Made by a program: the position numbers and the translations under genes. Below, one piece after another: positions 5,267-11,941 of a DNA stretch of 12,360 nt; the stretch's first letter is position 1, and each line of letters opens with the position of its first letter. The notes below the pieces were generated by a model. The model made no database searches. It was not told the DNA's origin and worked only from the letters and a program-made list of their open reading frames with translations. The DNA is from an uncultured bacterium (GTDB lineage Bacteria > Patescibacteria > Microgenomatia > Levybacterales > UBA12049), in contig CAMPGJ010000023.1 in assembly GCA_946885425.1 (NCBI GenBank), forward strand, positions 1 to 12,360. Direction: 5' to 3'.

Positions 5267-6796
5267 ATGCTTGCGAAAGTTATCTCTGCCGCAGTCGTTG
5301 GACTGGATGCTGTGCCGGTCGAAGTCGAAGTTGATATTGCTGCACAAGGACTGCCATCTTTTACCATCGTCGGACTTCCTGATAAAGCTGTTGATGAAGC
5401 AAAAGAACGGGTGCGCTCTGCTATACGCAACTCCGGTGCAGATTTTCCTCCTAAAAAGATAACAGTCAATCTGGCTCCAGCAGATTTACCTAAAGAGGGT
5501 CCATCGTATGATCTTCCCATTGCGCTTGGTATTCTTATAGCCTCAGGGCAATTGCGGGCTGATATTTCTGATGCGATCTTTTCAGGTGAACTTTCACTTG
5601 ATGGTCGGGTCAGACCTATCCATGGTGCACTTGTCCAGGCGCTCATGGCAAAAAAGGAGAAAATGCAACGATTTTTTCTACCTGCAGAAAATGCGAGCGA
5701 AGCAGCTATCATCCAGGACCTTGATCTTTATCCCGTTGCATCACTTTCAAAACTTTTCCATCATCTATCCGGAATGAAAAATATTGAGAAATTTCCTCCA
5801 ATTAACCTTGCTGATATCAGCTCCGACCATGTATTCGACCATGACATGCGGGAGATCAAAGGACAGCATCAGACAAAACGAGCTATGGAAATTGCTGCTG
5901 CCGGCGGACACAATATTCTCTTAAAAGGTCCTCCTGGAGCTGGGAAAACCATGATTGCCCGGACGCTTGCCTCTATACTTCCCCGGCTGACATTTGATGA
6001 AATACTCGAGGTGACCAAAATATACTCCATCGCAGGAAACCTGGGCAAGGACGGCGTTATGCACAAGCGCCCATTCCGTTCTCCACACCATACGACTTCG
6101 CTTGTTGGGCTTATCGGCGGAGGCTCCAATCCCAAACCCGGAGAGATTACACTTGCCCACCGAGGTGTTCTCTTCTTAGATGAATTCCCCGAATTCCCAC
6201 GTTCAGTATTAGAGAGCCTGAGACAACCAATTGAAGATAACGTCGTCTCCATCTCACGCGCAAATGGCAAAACAACTTTTCCAGCCAAATGCATGCTCGT
6301 AGCAGCGCAAAACCCTTGCCCATGTGGATATCTTGGGGATAAAACCCACCAATGTTCCTGCGCACCTTCACAAATCATACGCTATCAGAAAAAAGTGTCT
6401 GGGCCACTCCTGGACAGGATTGACATCCATGTCCATGTGCCGGCTGTAAAAGTAGAGAAATTGACAGAAAAAGATACAAGCGATGTGGAAAATTCAGAAA
6501 AGATTCGTGAAAGGGTGCAAAAAGCACGCGACAAGCAAACCAATCGATACAAAGGGGGGGCAATCTCATCCAACGCAGAATTAACAAATAAAGCCATTAA
6601 AGAGTTTTGCGAACTGTCGGATGAATGCCTCACTATGCTGCGCACAGCAGTCTCAACGCTGAACCTGTCAGGACGCTCCTATTATCGCGTTATTAAACTC
6701 GCCCGTACCATAGCGGATCTTGAAGATAGGGATCAAATAACTACTAACCACCTGGCAGAAGCACTACAATACCGTCCTAAACAGGACGGTATATAA
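5267..6796 (+). CDS. comM: YifB/ComM-family AAA+ ATPase (Mg-chelatase-like)
   Basis: A 509-residue member of the YifB family. ComM, its characterised member, is a hexameric helicase that promotes branch migration during natural transformation. The N-terminal 170 residues form the Lon-like/ChlI-type domain (VEVDIAAQGLPSFTIVGLPD, then ERVRSAIRNSG). The AAA+ core follows: Walker A GPPGAGKT (221-228), the RPFRSPHHT insert (268-276), Walker B VLFLDEF (301-307), a four-cysteine cluster (C351, C353, C363, C365) and SGPLLDRID with R384. The C-terminal lid holds the sensor 2 region SGRSYYRVIKLART (R470). An in-frame ATG at 5210 exists, but MLAKVISAAVVGLDAVPVEVEV is the family N-terminus and the promoter lies between the two, so I start at 5267. 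The stop codon touches the left inverted repeat of the S23 cassette, and the last codons form a hairpin. Length is normal and all key residues are intact. Confidence 0.95.
   Translation: MLAKVISAAVVGLDAVPVEVEVDIAAQGLPSFTIVGLPDKAVDEAKERVRSAIRNSGADFPPKKITVNLAPADLPKEGPSYDLPIALGILIASGQLRADISDAIFSGELSLDGRVRPIHGALVQALMAKKEKMQRFFLPAENASEAAIIQDLDLYPVASLSKLFHHLSGMKNIEKFPPINLADISSDHVFDHDMREIKGQHQTKRAMEIAAAGGHNILLKGPPGAGKTMIARTLASILPRLTFDEILEVTKIYSIAGNLGKDGVMHKRPFRSPHHTTSLVGLIGGGSNPKPGEITLAHRGVLFLDEFPEFPRSVLESLRQPIEDNVVSISRANGKTTFPAKCMLVAAQNPCPCGYLGDKTHQCSCAPSQIIRYQKKVSGPLLDRIDIHVHVPAVKVEKLTEKDTSDVENSEKIRERVQKARDKQTNRYKGGAISSNAELTNKAIKEFCELSDECLTMLRTAVSTLNLSGRSYYRVIKLARTIADLEDRDQITTNHLAEALQYRPKQDGI
6769..6792 (+). 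promoter_or_regulatory. Perfect 10-bp hairpin at the comM 3' end
   Basis: ATACCGTCCT (6769-6778) pairs exactly with AGGACGGTAT (6783-6792) around AAAC. It encodes the last residues of ComM (QYRPKQDGI) and ends two bases before the stop codon. An A-rich stretch follows rather than a T-run, so it is not a standard terminator. It may protect the 3' end of the comM message or mark the boundary of the adjacent cassette. Confidence 0.7.
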
Positions 6797-6828
6797 ATCC
6801 GAATATCGAAATCCGAAATACGAAACAA
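6795..6828. repeat. Left inverted repeat of the S23 cassette
   Basis: A string of CGAAAT-like units: AAATCCGAATATCGAAAT followed by CCGAAATACGAAACAA. It begins within the comM stop codon and ends 13 bases before the S23 gene ATG. It pairs with 7234-7260, and also carries the unit AAATCCGAATA found at the end of the S23 gene. Confidence 0.85.
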
Positions 6829-6841
6829 TATCAAAATTAAA

Positions 6842-7201
6842 ATGACAGAAAATTCAAAACACTATGATCTTGAAGAACGGACATTTTTATTTGCAAAAAA
6901 TTCCAGAGTATTTGTCAAGAAACTTCCAAAAACAATTGGAAATACAGAGGACGGGAAACAATTAGTAAGGTCTTCTGGGTCTGTTGGGGCAAATTATATA
7001 GAAGCAAATGAAGCATTTAGCAAAAAAGATTTTATAATTCGTATAAAAATAAGCAGGAAAGAAGCAAAAGAAAGTAGGTTTTGGTTAAGATTGGTTGATA
7101 GTGGAAATAATCAAGCTCTTGAGAATGAAAGACAAGAACTTAGCCAAGAAGCGACTGAGCTCATGAATATTTTTGGTTCCATTATTAGAAAATCCGAATA
7201 G
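6842..7201 (+). CDS. Four-helix bundle protein, S23/IVP family
   Basis: A 119-residue protein of the S23 (23S rRNA intervening-sequence protein) family, small four-helix bundles that usually form pentamers. The diagnostic core is clear: YDLEERTFLFAKNSRVFVKKLPKTI (8-32), EDGKQLVRSSGSVGANYIEANEA (36-58) and SKKDFIIRIKISRKEAKESRFWLRLV (60-85). The same fold occurs in Avd, the partner of the reverse transcriptase in diversity-generating retroelements, but no reverse transcriptase or variable repeat is present here. The function of free-standing members is unknown; nucleic-acid binding is suspected from the basic surface. No Shine-Dalgarno sequence precedes the ATG. The final codons (KSE, stop) lie in a copy of the flanking repeat unit, AAATCCGAATA, which can form an 11-bp hairpin with 7250-7260. 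The gene and its two repeats look like one cassette inserted after comM. Confidence 0.92.
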   Translation: MTENSKHYDLEERTFLFAKNSRVFVKKLPKTIGNTEDGKQLVRSSGSVGANYIEANEAFSKKDFIIRIKISRKEAKESRFWLRLVDSGNNQALENERQELSQEATELMNIFGSIIRKSE

Positions 7202-7260
7202 TTTGGAATTTTGAATATTATATCTTTTTGAATTTGTTTCGTATTTCGATATTCGGATTT
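7190..7260 (+). repeat. Right-end repeat region and 3' hairpin of the S23 cassette
   Basis: AAATCCGAATA (7190-7200, spanning the S23 stop codon) pairs exactly with TATTCGGATTT (7250-7260) around a 49-base AT-rich loop. The right cassette arm (7234-7260) therefore has two alternative partners, the left arm at 6795-6828 and this local copy, so two competing RNA or DNA folds are possible. Confidence 0.75.
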
Positions 7261-7281
7261 CGGGTTTTGATTAATCAAGGT

Positions 7282-9639
7282 ATGGAAAAAGGACTGTCCA
7301 AACATCAGGCTAAAGAGCTTCTAAAAGAGCATGGAAAGAATGTTATCCGTTCTGAGGATAAATCATCCGCTGTCAAAATCTTTCTTGAACAATTTCCAAC
7401 GCTCATCAACGGTATTCTTACCATTGCCGCCCTCCTCGCATTCATCCTTAAAGATTTTCTTGATGGAGGCTTCATTCTGGCAATCGTTATACTTAATGCT
7501 GTATTAGGATTTGTTCAGGAGTATCGGGCACAAAAATCTCTTGAAAAACTCAAACAATATACGAGCCCCACAGCTCGCGTCATCCGCGACGGCAAAGAAC
7601 AGCAACTGCCTGCTGAAGATATCGTCCCTGGGGACTTGATCATCGTCGCCGAAGGCGACCGTATCCCGGCTGATGGGATACTGATTGAAACAACTCACCT
7701 GGAAGTTGATGAATCGATTCTGACAGGTGAATCTCTGGCAGTTATCAAAAATATTGCTGAAAGCGTCTTCTTAGGAACTCTCGCAACAAAAGGACATGGC
7801 CTCTTCCGCGTAGATAAAACCGGCATGAAGACGAATTTTGGACAAATAGCAAACACCCTTGAAAATATCCAGGAAGAAAAGACACCGCTGCAGAAAAATC
7901 TAAACGGACTGGGAAGAATGCTCGCGTTCATGGCACTGGGAATCGGGTTCTTGATTATTCCCATAGGCATGTTCCAAAACCAGGACATTATACCCCTCAT
8001 CCTGGTAGGAGCAACCATCGGACTTGCTGCGATCCCAGAAGGGTTGCCTGCCGTAGTCACCATCGCTTTTGCCATTGGCACCCATCGAATGGCCAAAAGA
8101 AATGCCATTGTGCGCAAAATGGCAGCTGTTGAAACTCTCGGTGCTATCCAAGTCATCCTAGTTGACAAAACAGGCACAATCACCAAAAATGCCATGGCAG
8201 TTAAGAAATATTGGCTCAAAAATAAAGAACATATGCCGCTTCTTATTGAGAGCTGTATTCTGGGTAATACTGCATCTCTGATCGAAAAAGGCAACGGCCG
8301 TGATTATGAAATTGTCGGGGACCAGACAGACGGAGCGCTTTTGGTATGGGCAAAGGAACAAAAAGGAGCCCCCATCCCTACTGATAGCCATGTAATTGAT
8401 GAATATGTATTTGATTCTGAGAGTAAGACCATTACTACCGTCTGGCAGCGCAATGCAAAAGAATATGTTTTTGTCCGGGGAGCACCTGAAACGATTATTG
8501 CCAACAGTACACTCACCGAAGAAGAGAAAATGTCAGCAACAAAACGAGTAAATGATGCAGCAAGCGAGGGATTGCGGGTCATAGGGTTTGGAGTCAAAAT
8601 AGAAAAACACGGCAAACATCAAACCAGAAAACAGCTGGAAAAAGGGATCACCTTCCTCGGGCTTATCGCGCTCTACGATCCACCCCGGTCAGAAATTAAA
8701 GAAGCTGTAGCCAAAGCCCGCGCTGCCGGGATCCACGTCAGCATGGTCACAGGAGACAATGAGATGACTGCACTGGCGATTGCTAAAGAAGTCGGACTAA
8801 TCGAAAAGGATGAAGATGTGGTGACAAGTGAAGAATTGGAAAAACTAACTGACGAAGAGCTTTCCTCTATTATCTTCAAAACCCGTATTTTTGCACGCTC
8901 CAAACCCGACCAGAAACTTCGTATTGCCACACTTCTGCAAAAACAAGGATATGTCGTAGGTGTTACAGGAGACGGAATCAATGATGTACTCGCGCTGAAA
9001 AAGGCAGATGTAGGAGTGGCTATGGGTAAAGGGGGTACAGATGTAGCAAAAGAAGCTTCCGATATAATCCTGGCTGACAATAATTTTGCTACGCTCATTC
9101 GCGCGATAGAAGAAGGCAGAATAATCTATAAGAACATCATGAATGCAATTGTGTACTTAATTTCCGGTAATTTGGCTGAAATCTCTCTTGTATTTTTTGC
9201 CAATCTCCTCCATATGCCATTCCCGCTTCTTCCCACACAAATCCTGTGGATCAACCTGGTCACTGACAGTCTGCCTGCAATCGCTTTAGCAACAGGCAGC
9301 AAAGATCCGACAGTACTATCACATAAGCCGCGCGATCCAAAAAGTCCTATTCTCAATAGACAACGTTCGACTCTTATTTGTTTAGTCGGTTTTGGCCTCT
9401 CTGGCTTTTTGTTAGTCATTTACCATTTCCTCCTTCAGTCAATGCCTGAAACGAACGCAAGGACAATCATCTTTAATCTACTTATCTATCTTCACTTGCT
9501 CCTCGTCATCGGGCTTGGGTGGCACTCACTCAAAAAGGGCAATAAATTCATAATTTTCACCATAGTTTTCATCGCGCTATTGCAGCTGACCATCACCTAC
9601 GTCCCATTCTTTAGGGAAATCTTTCATTTGGCAATTTGA
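7282..9639 (+). CDS. P-type ATPase, type II (Ca2+-transporting-like)
   Basis: A 785-residue cation pump that uses an aspartyl-phosphate intermediate to export cations. Order: cation-ATPase N domain (GLSKHQAKELLKEHGKNVI), TM1-2 (about 35-77), actuator with TGES (148-151), TM3-4 (about 212-262) with AAIPEGLPAVVT, phosphorylation site D295 in DKTGT, nucleotide domain with RGAPE (399-403), MVTGD (488-492), hinge GDGIND (563-568), then TM5-9. Ca2+ ligands typical of SERCA/PMR1 pumps are present: E253 in PEGL, N630 and E633 in TM5, and N658 and D662 in WINLVTDSLP. This makes Ca2+ (or Mn2+) the likely substrate. The hinge reads GDGINDVLAL rather than the common GDGxNDAPAL. The C-terminus stops after TM9, so TM10 appears missing. 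I start at 7282, not the in-frame ATG at 7228, because the extra 18 residues are translated repeat sequence. A weak AAGG sits directly before the ATG. Confidence 0.93.
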   Translation: MEKGLSKHQAKELLKEHGKNVIRSEDKSSAVKIFLEQFPTLINGILTIAALLAFILKDFLDGGFILAIVILNAVLGFVQEYRAQKSLEKLKQYTSPTARVIRDGKEQQLPAEDIVPGDLIIVAEGDRIPADGILIETTHLEVDESILTGESLAVIKNIAESVFLGTLATKGHGLFRVDKTGMKTNFGQIANTLENIQEEKTPLQKNLNGLGRMLAFMALGIGFLIIPIGMFQNQDIIPLILVGATIGLAAIPEGLPAVVTIAFAIGTHRMAKRNAIVRKMAAVETLGAIQVILVDKTGTITKNAMAVKKYWLKNKEHMPLLIESCILGNTASLIEKGNGRDYEIVGDQTDGALLVWAKEQKGAPIPTDSHVIDEYVFDSESKTITTVWQRNAKEYVFVRGAPETIIANSTLTEEEKMSATKRVNDAASEGLRVIGFGVKIEKHGKHQTRKQLEKGITFLGLIALYDPPRSEIKEAVAKARAAGIHVSMVTGDNEMTALAIAKEVGLIEKDEDVVTSEELEKLTDEELSSIIFKTRIFARSKPDQKLRIATLLQKQGYVVGVTGDGINDVLALKKADVGVAMGKGGTDVAKEASDIILADNNFATLIRAIEEGRIIYKNIMNAIVYLISGNLAEISLVFFANLLHMPFPLLPTQILWINLVTDSLPAIALATGSKDPTVLSHKPRDPKSPILNRQRSTLICLVGFGLSGFLLVIYHFLLQSMPETNARTIIFNLLIYLHLLLVIGLGWHSLKKGNKFIIFTIVFIALLQLTITYVPFFREIFHLAI

Positions 9640-9643
9640 AATA

Positions 9644-9705
9644 AGGGGATAGGGGCTCCCCCTTCGCCAAGCTTCGGCGGGACACAGTAGGTTATAGGGG
9701 ATAGG
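9644..9705. repeat. Direct repeat AGGGGATAGG flanking GC-rich palindromes
   Basis: AGGGGATAGG occurs at 9644-9653 and 9696-9705. Between them are AGGGG-CTC-CCCCT (9651-9663) and the near-palindrome CGCCAAGCTTCGGCG (9665-9679). This short block lies directly after the ATPase stop codon and is more GC-rich than its surroundings. No T-run follows the hairpins, so it is not a clear terminator. Confidence 0.65.
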
Positions 9706-9710
9706 CGCTT

Positions 9711-9777
9711 GTCATTCCCGGGAAGGTCATTCGACTCTGAGGTGAGCCTCAGGCTCAGACTCGAAGAGCGGGAATCC
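9711..9777. repeat. Nested palindromic repeat element
   Basis: The outer arms ATTCCCG (9714-9720) and CGGGAAT (9769-9775) are exact inverted repeats. The inner arms TTCGACTCTGAG (9730-9741) and CTCAGACTCGAA (9754-9765) form a 12-bp stem with one mismatch, and the loop can form an alternative CTGAGG-TGAG-CCTCAG hairpin. The outer motif resembles the ATTCCC/GGGAAT palindromes seen as intergenic repeats in several bacteria. It lies between the convergent ATPase and ruvB genes. Confidence 0.7.
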
Positions 9778-9788
9778 AGGGTTACAAA

Positions 9789-10799
9789 TTATTCCTTATT
9801 CGCGGGGAACTTTACTCCCAGGTGCTCGTAAGCGGATTTAGTGGCCACTCTACCCCGGGGAGTGCGGTTAAGGAAGCCTAGTTGTAGCAGATATGGTTCT
9901 ACCAGATCTTCCAGCGTACCACTGTCCTCAGAGATCGTTGAAGCAATAGTCTCAATTCCCACCGGTCCTCCTTTATGTTTCTTTATAATTGCTTCCAAAT
10001 ATTTCATATCCAGCGGATCAAGCCCTACACTATCGACCTCCAACATGGCAAGCGCAGCTCGGGTCGCATCTTGATCGATTAAACCCTTTCCTCTTACTTG
10101 GGCATAGTCTCTGACCCTTTTTAGGAACTTCAATGCGATCCTGGGCGTTCCACGGGCTCTAAGAGCTATTTCATGAAGGCTCTCGGGATCAATAGTTATA
10201 CCTAACTTTTTAGCTCCTCCCAGAATAATTGTTTGCAGTTCTTTTGGGGAATAAAAATTCAGCCGGTGGATGACCCCAAATCTATCACGAAGAGGAGCAG
10301 ATAACATCCCAGCACGTGTAGTCGCCCCAACAATGGTAAATTGCGGCAATTCTATGCGCATCGTCCGTGCGGATGGTCCTTTGCCCAGAATAATATCCAG
10401 AGCATAATCCTCCATCGCCGAATACAGCGTCTCCTCGACCATCGTGTTCAAACGATGAATTTCATCAATAAAAAGCACATCCCCTTTTTCCAGATTAGTC
10501 AGGATCGAAGCCAAATCACCCGAACGTGCCAAAGCCGGACCAGATGTGATCCTTATATTGGCGCCCATTTCACGGGCGATAATATGCGATAGTGTCGTTT
10601 TTCCCAGCCCGGGAGGACCGTAAAAGAGCACATGTTCAATTGCCTCATCCCGCTTCTTCGCAGCCTCAATCGCTATCTGCAGAGCCTTCTTAATCCCCTC
10701 CTGACCCTGAAATTCAGGCCAGGTACCGGCTCTTAGCGAGGTAAACAAAATCTCCTCTTCAGGAACTATGTCGTCAACTTTCTGATTCTTCTTGTTCAT
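9789..10799 (-). CDS. ruvB: Holliday junction branch migration ATPase RuvB
   Basis: A 336-residue AAA+ motor that, with RuvA, drives branch migration of Holliday junctions in recombinational repair. Visible: the N-terminal [20 protein letters not shown], Walker A GPPGLGKT (61-68), Walker B LFIDEIH (109-115), sensor 1 GATTRAG (158-164), arginine finger region APLRDRFG (168-175) and sensor 2 ARGTPRIA (215-222). The C-terminal winged helix includes [22 protein letters not shown] and the DNA-contacting RTPRGR (312-317). Length and all motifs match functional RuvB. Neither ruvA nor ruvC lies within the window. It is divergent from yidD across a repeat-filled spacer and has no Shine-Dalgarno sequence or clear leaderless promoter. 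The start is taken as the only nearby ATG giving a normal RuvB N-terminus. Confidence 0.98.
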   Translation of the reverse strand: MNKKNQKVDDIVPEEEILFTSLRAGTWPEFQGQEGIKKALQIAIEAAKKRDEAIEHVLFYGPPGLGKTTLSHIIAREMGANIRITSGPALARSGDLASILTNLEKGDVLFIDEIHRLNTMVEETLYSAMEDYALDIILGKGPSARTMRIELPQFTIVGATTRAGMLSAPLRDRFGVIHRLNFYSPKELQTIILGGAKKLGITIDPESLHEIALRARGTPRIALKFLKRVRDYAQVRGKGLIDQDATRAALAMLEVDSVGLDPLDMKYLEAIIKKHKGGPVGIETIASTISEDSGTLEDLVEPYLLQLGFLNRTPRGRVATKSAYEHLGVKFPANKE

Positions 10800-10806
10800 A
10801 ACGTTA

Positions 10807-10912
10807 AATTTTCCATTTTCCAGGTTCCATTTGCCATTAATTTACGATTTATCAATTGTTAAATATTAGAATGGAAAATTCAATGGAAAATGGTAAATGG
10901 ACAATGGAAAAT
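10807..10912. repeat. Inverted and direct AATGGAAAAT repeats
   Basis: AATGGAAAAT occurs at 10870-10879, 10882-10891 and 10903-10912, with the variant AATGGTAAAT at 10889-10898. An inverted copy, ATTTTCCATT, lies at 10808-10817 beside related TTCCATTTGCCATT. The pair 10807-10817 and 10870-10880 is an exact 11-bp inverted repeat. The block fills the divergent ruvB-yidD spacer and reaches the yidD ATG. Confidence 0.8.
10841..10869 (+). promoter_or_regulatory. Possible promoter of yidD-yidC-jag
   Basis: TTTACG (10841-10846) and TATTAG (10864-10869), each 4/6 to consensus, are separated by 17 bases in the only AT-rich, non-repeat part of the ruvB-yidD spacer. Transcription would start near 10877, within the AATGGAAAAT array. 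The match is modest and the call rests partly on position. Confidence 0.35.
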
Positions 10913-11134
10913 ATGAAGCGTTTATTTATAACAATAATTTCAGGATATCAACTTTTTGTTTCTCCATTCTTACATCAACTCTTGGGAGTGAAGATTGTGT
11001 GCCGTTATTCTGTTACCTGCTCAGAATACGCTAAGCAATCGATTGAAGAGTATGGTATACTTCGTGGTGGAGTTTTAGCAGTGAAAAGGCTTCTCTCTTG
11101 CCAGCCCTTCTCAAAATCATATGGATATTTTTAA
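10913..11134 (+). CDS. yidD: Membrane protein insertion efficiency factor YidD
   Basis: A 73-residue small protein that aids YidC-dependent insertion of membrane proteins. The family signature is clear: IISGYQLFVSPFLHQLLG (8-25), CRYSVTCSEYAKQSIEEYG (30-48) and ILRGGVLAVKRLLSCQPF (49-66), with cysteines 30, 36 and 63. An amphipathic N-terminal helix probably anchors it to the inner face of the membrane. In-frame ATGs at 10871, 10883 and 10904 lie in the AATGGAAAAT repeats and would add MEN-type residues. I start at 10913 because MKRLFITIISGYQ matches the family N-terminus. The gene overlaps yidC by 14 bases, consistent with translational coupling. The usual upstream neighbours rpmH and rnpA are not here. 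Confidence 0.93.
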   Translation: MKRLFITIISGYQLFVSPFLHQLLGVKIVCRYSVTCSEYAKQSIEEYGILRGGVLAVKRLLSCQPFSKSYGYF

Positions 11135-11939
11135 TATTATATTTATACAACCAATGCTCAACATACTGGTGGCTTGTTATCAGTTGTTAATGTGGTTCCA
11201 TATCCCTTACGCTCTTGGGTTTGCGATTATTCTTCTGACGATTGTTGTGCGTTTCCTCATGTATCCGTTTATGCACATAAGCATTAAACAGCAGAAAAAA
11301 ATGCAGGATCTGCAGCCGCACATTAATAAAATTAAAGAAAAGCACAAAAATGATATGAAGATGCAGCAAATGGCACAGATGGAACTTTTTAAGGAGCATG
11401 GGGTTAATCCGGCTTCAGGATGTTTGATAGCCATCGTGCAGATCCCCTTCTTTATAGCCCTTTATAACGTCTTAATAAAGACAGTGCATTTAAAAACTCC
11501 GGAAGAGGTTAATAATCAGTTATACGTTGTCGGTTTGCGCCTTACTCATTTGTGGGACATGACATTTTTTGGTATCCCGCTTGGAAAAACTCCAGGAGAA
11601 CTTTTTTCCACTGTCGGTGTTGGTATTGTTCTCGTTGGGGTTATAACTGGTGGACTACAGCTTCTCCAGTCAAAGATGATGATGGCATCTGTTCCTGTTG
11701 CTCCATACGCACCAGTGCCGGCTGATGGAAAAAGCAAAGAACCAGATTTTGCAACCTCACTCCAAAAGCAAATGCTGTACATGATGCCTTTGATGATTGG
11801 GTTCTTTGCATTTACCCTTCCGTTTGGTCTATCTTTGTACTGGAATACTTTGACAATTTTTGGTATCATACAGCAGTACCTCGTTGGTGGTTGGGGCGGT
11901 TTAACCGACTGGGCTAAATTTTTAAATAAAAAAAGTTAA
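11121..11939 (+). CDS. yidC: Membrane protein insertase YidC/Oxa1
   Basis: A 272-residue insertase of the Oxa1/YidC/Alb3 superfamily, which moves single- and multi-pass proteins into the membrane with or without SecYEG. It starts directly at the first core helix, lacking the large periplasmic domain of E. coli YidC. Core helices: about 5-27, 31-50, 98-120, 160-182 and 215-255 (the last stretch may contain two). The conserved hydrophilic-groove arginine is R44 in VVRFLMYPF. A charged cytoplasmic hairpin (55-95, KQQKKMQDLQPHINKIKEKHK) follows, as in the family. The region 188-210 (VPVAPYAPVPADGKSKEPD) is a Pro-rich loop. A short cationic end (KFLNKKS) replaces the longer tail of some homologues. 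Its ATG lies inside yidD and jag starts two bases after its stop, so the three genes form one tight operon. Confidence 0.97.
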   Translation: MDIFNIIFIQPMLNILVACYQLLMWFHIPYALGFAIILLTIVVRFLMYPFMHISIKQQKKMQDLQPHINKIKEKHKNDMKMQQMAQMELFKEHGVNPASGCLIAIVQIPFFIALYNVLIKTVHLKTPEEVNNQLYVVGLRLTHLWDMTFFGIPLGKTPGELFSTVGVGIVLVGVITGGLQLLQSKMMMASVPVAPYAPVPADGKSKEPDFATSLQKQMLYMMPLMIGFFAFTLPFGLSLYWNTLTIFGIIQQYLVGGWGGLTDWAKFLNKKS

Positions 11940-11941
11940 TT

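Larger units (their letters stand above)
6795..7260 (+). mobile_element. S23 four-helix-bundle cassette bounded by inverted repeats
   Basis: The left arm (6795-6828) and right arm (7234-7260) are inverted copies. They share 18 bases (AAATCCGAATATCGAAAT) and then ACGAAACAA, the left arm carrying one extra 7-base unit (CCGAAAT) between them. The arms enclose only the S23-like gene. A stem of inverted repeats with an S23-family ORF in its loop is how 23S rRNA intervening sequences are built. This copy lies between comM and the ATPase gene, not in rRNA. Mobility is inferred from structure; no transposase or target-site duplication is visible. Confidence 0.55.

Noticed and set aside
5254..5712. 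Long antisense ORF on the minus strand within comM
   Set aside because: It is a shadow of comM codon structure: low-complexity Ser/Ala/Pro composition, no promoter or ribosome site, and comM is clearly the real gene.
6842..7201. Avd protein of a diversity-generating retroelement
   Set aside because: The fold family is shared, but there is no reverse transcriptase, template repeat or variable repeat in the window, and the sequence signature is that of free-standing S23 proteins.
7228..7281. In-frame N-terminal extension of the P-type ATPase from 7228
   Set aside because: The added residues (NLFRISIFGFRVLINQG) are a translation of the right inverted repeat of the S23 cassette; the family N-terminus begins at 7282.
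10807..10912. CRISPR array or origin iterons at the AATGGAAAAT repeats
   Set aside because: Units are 10 bases with irregular short spacing, no unique spacers of constant length, no cas genes and no dnaA or DnaA-box cluster nearby.
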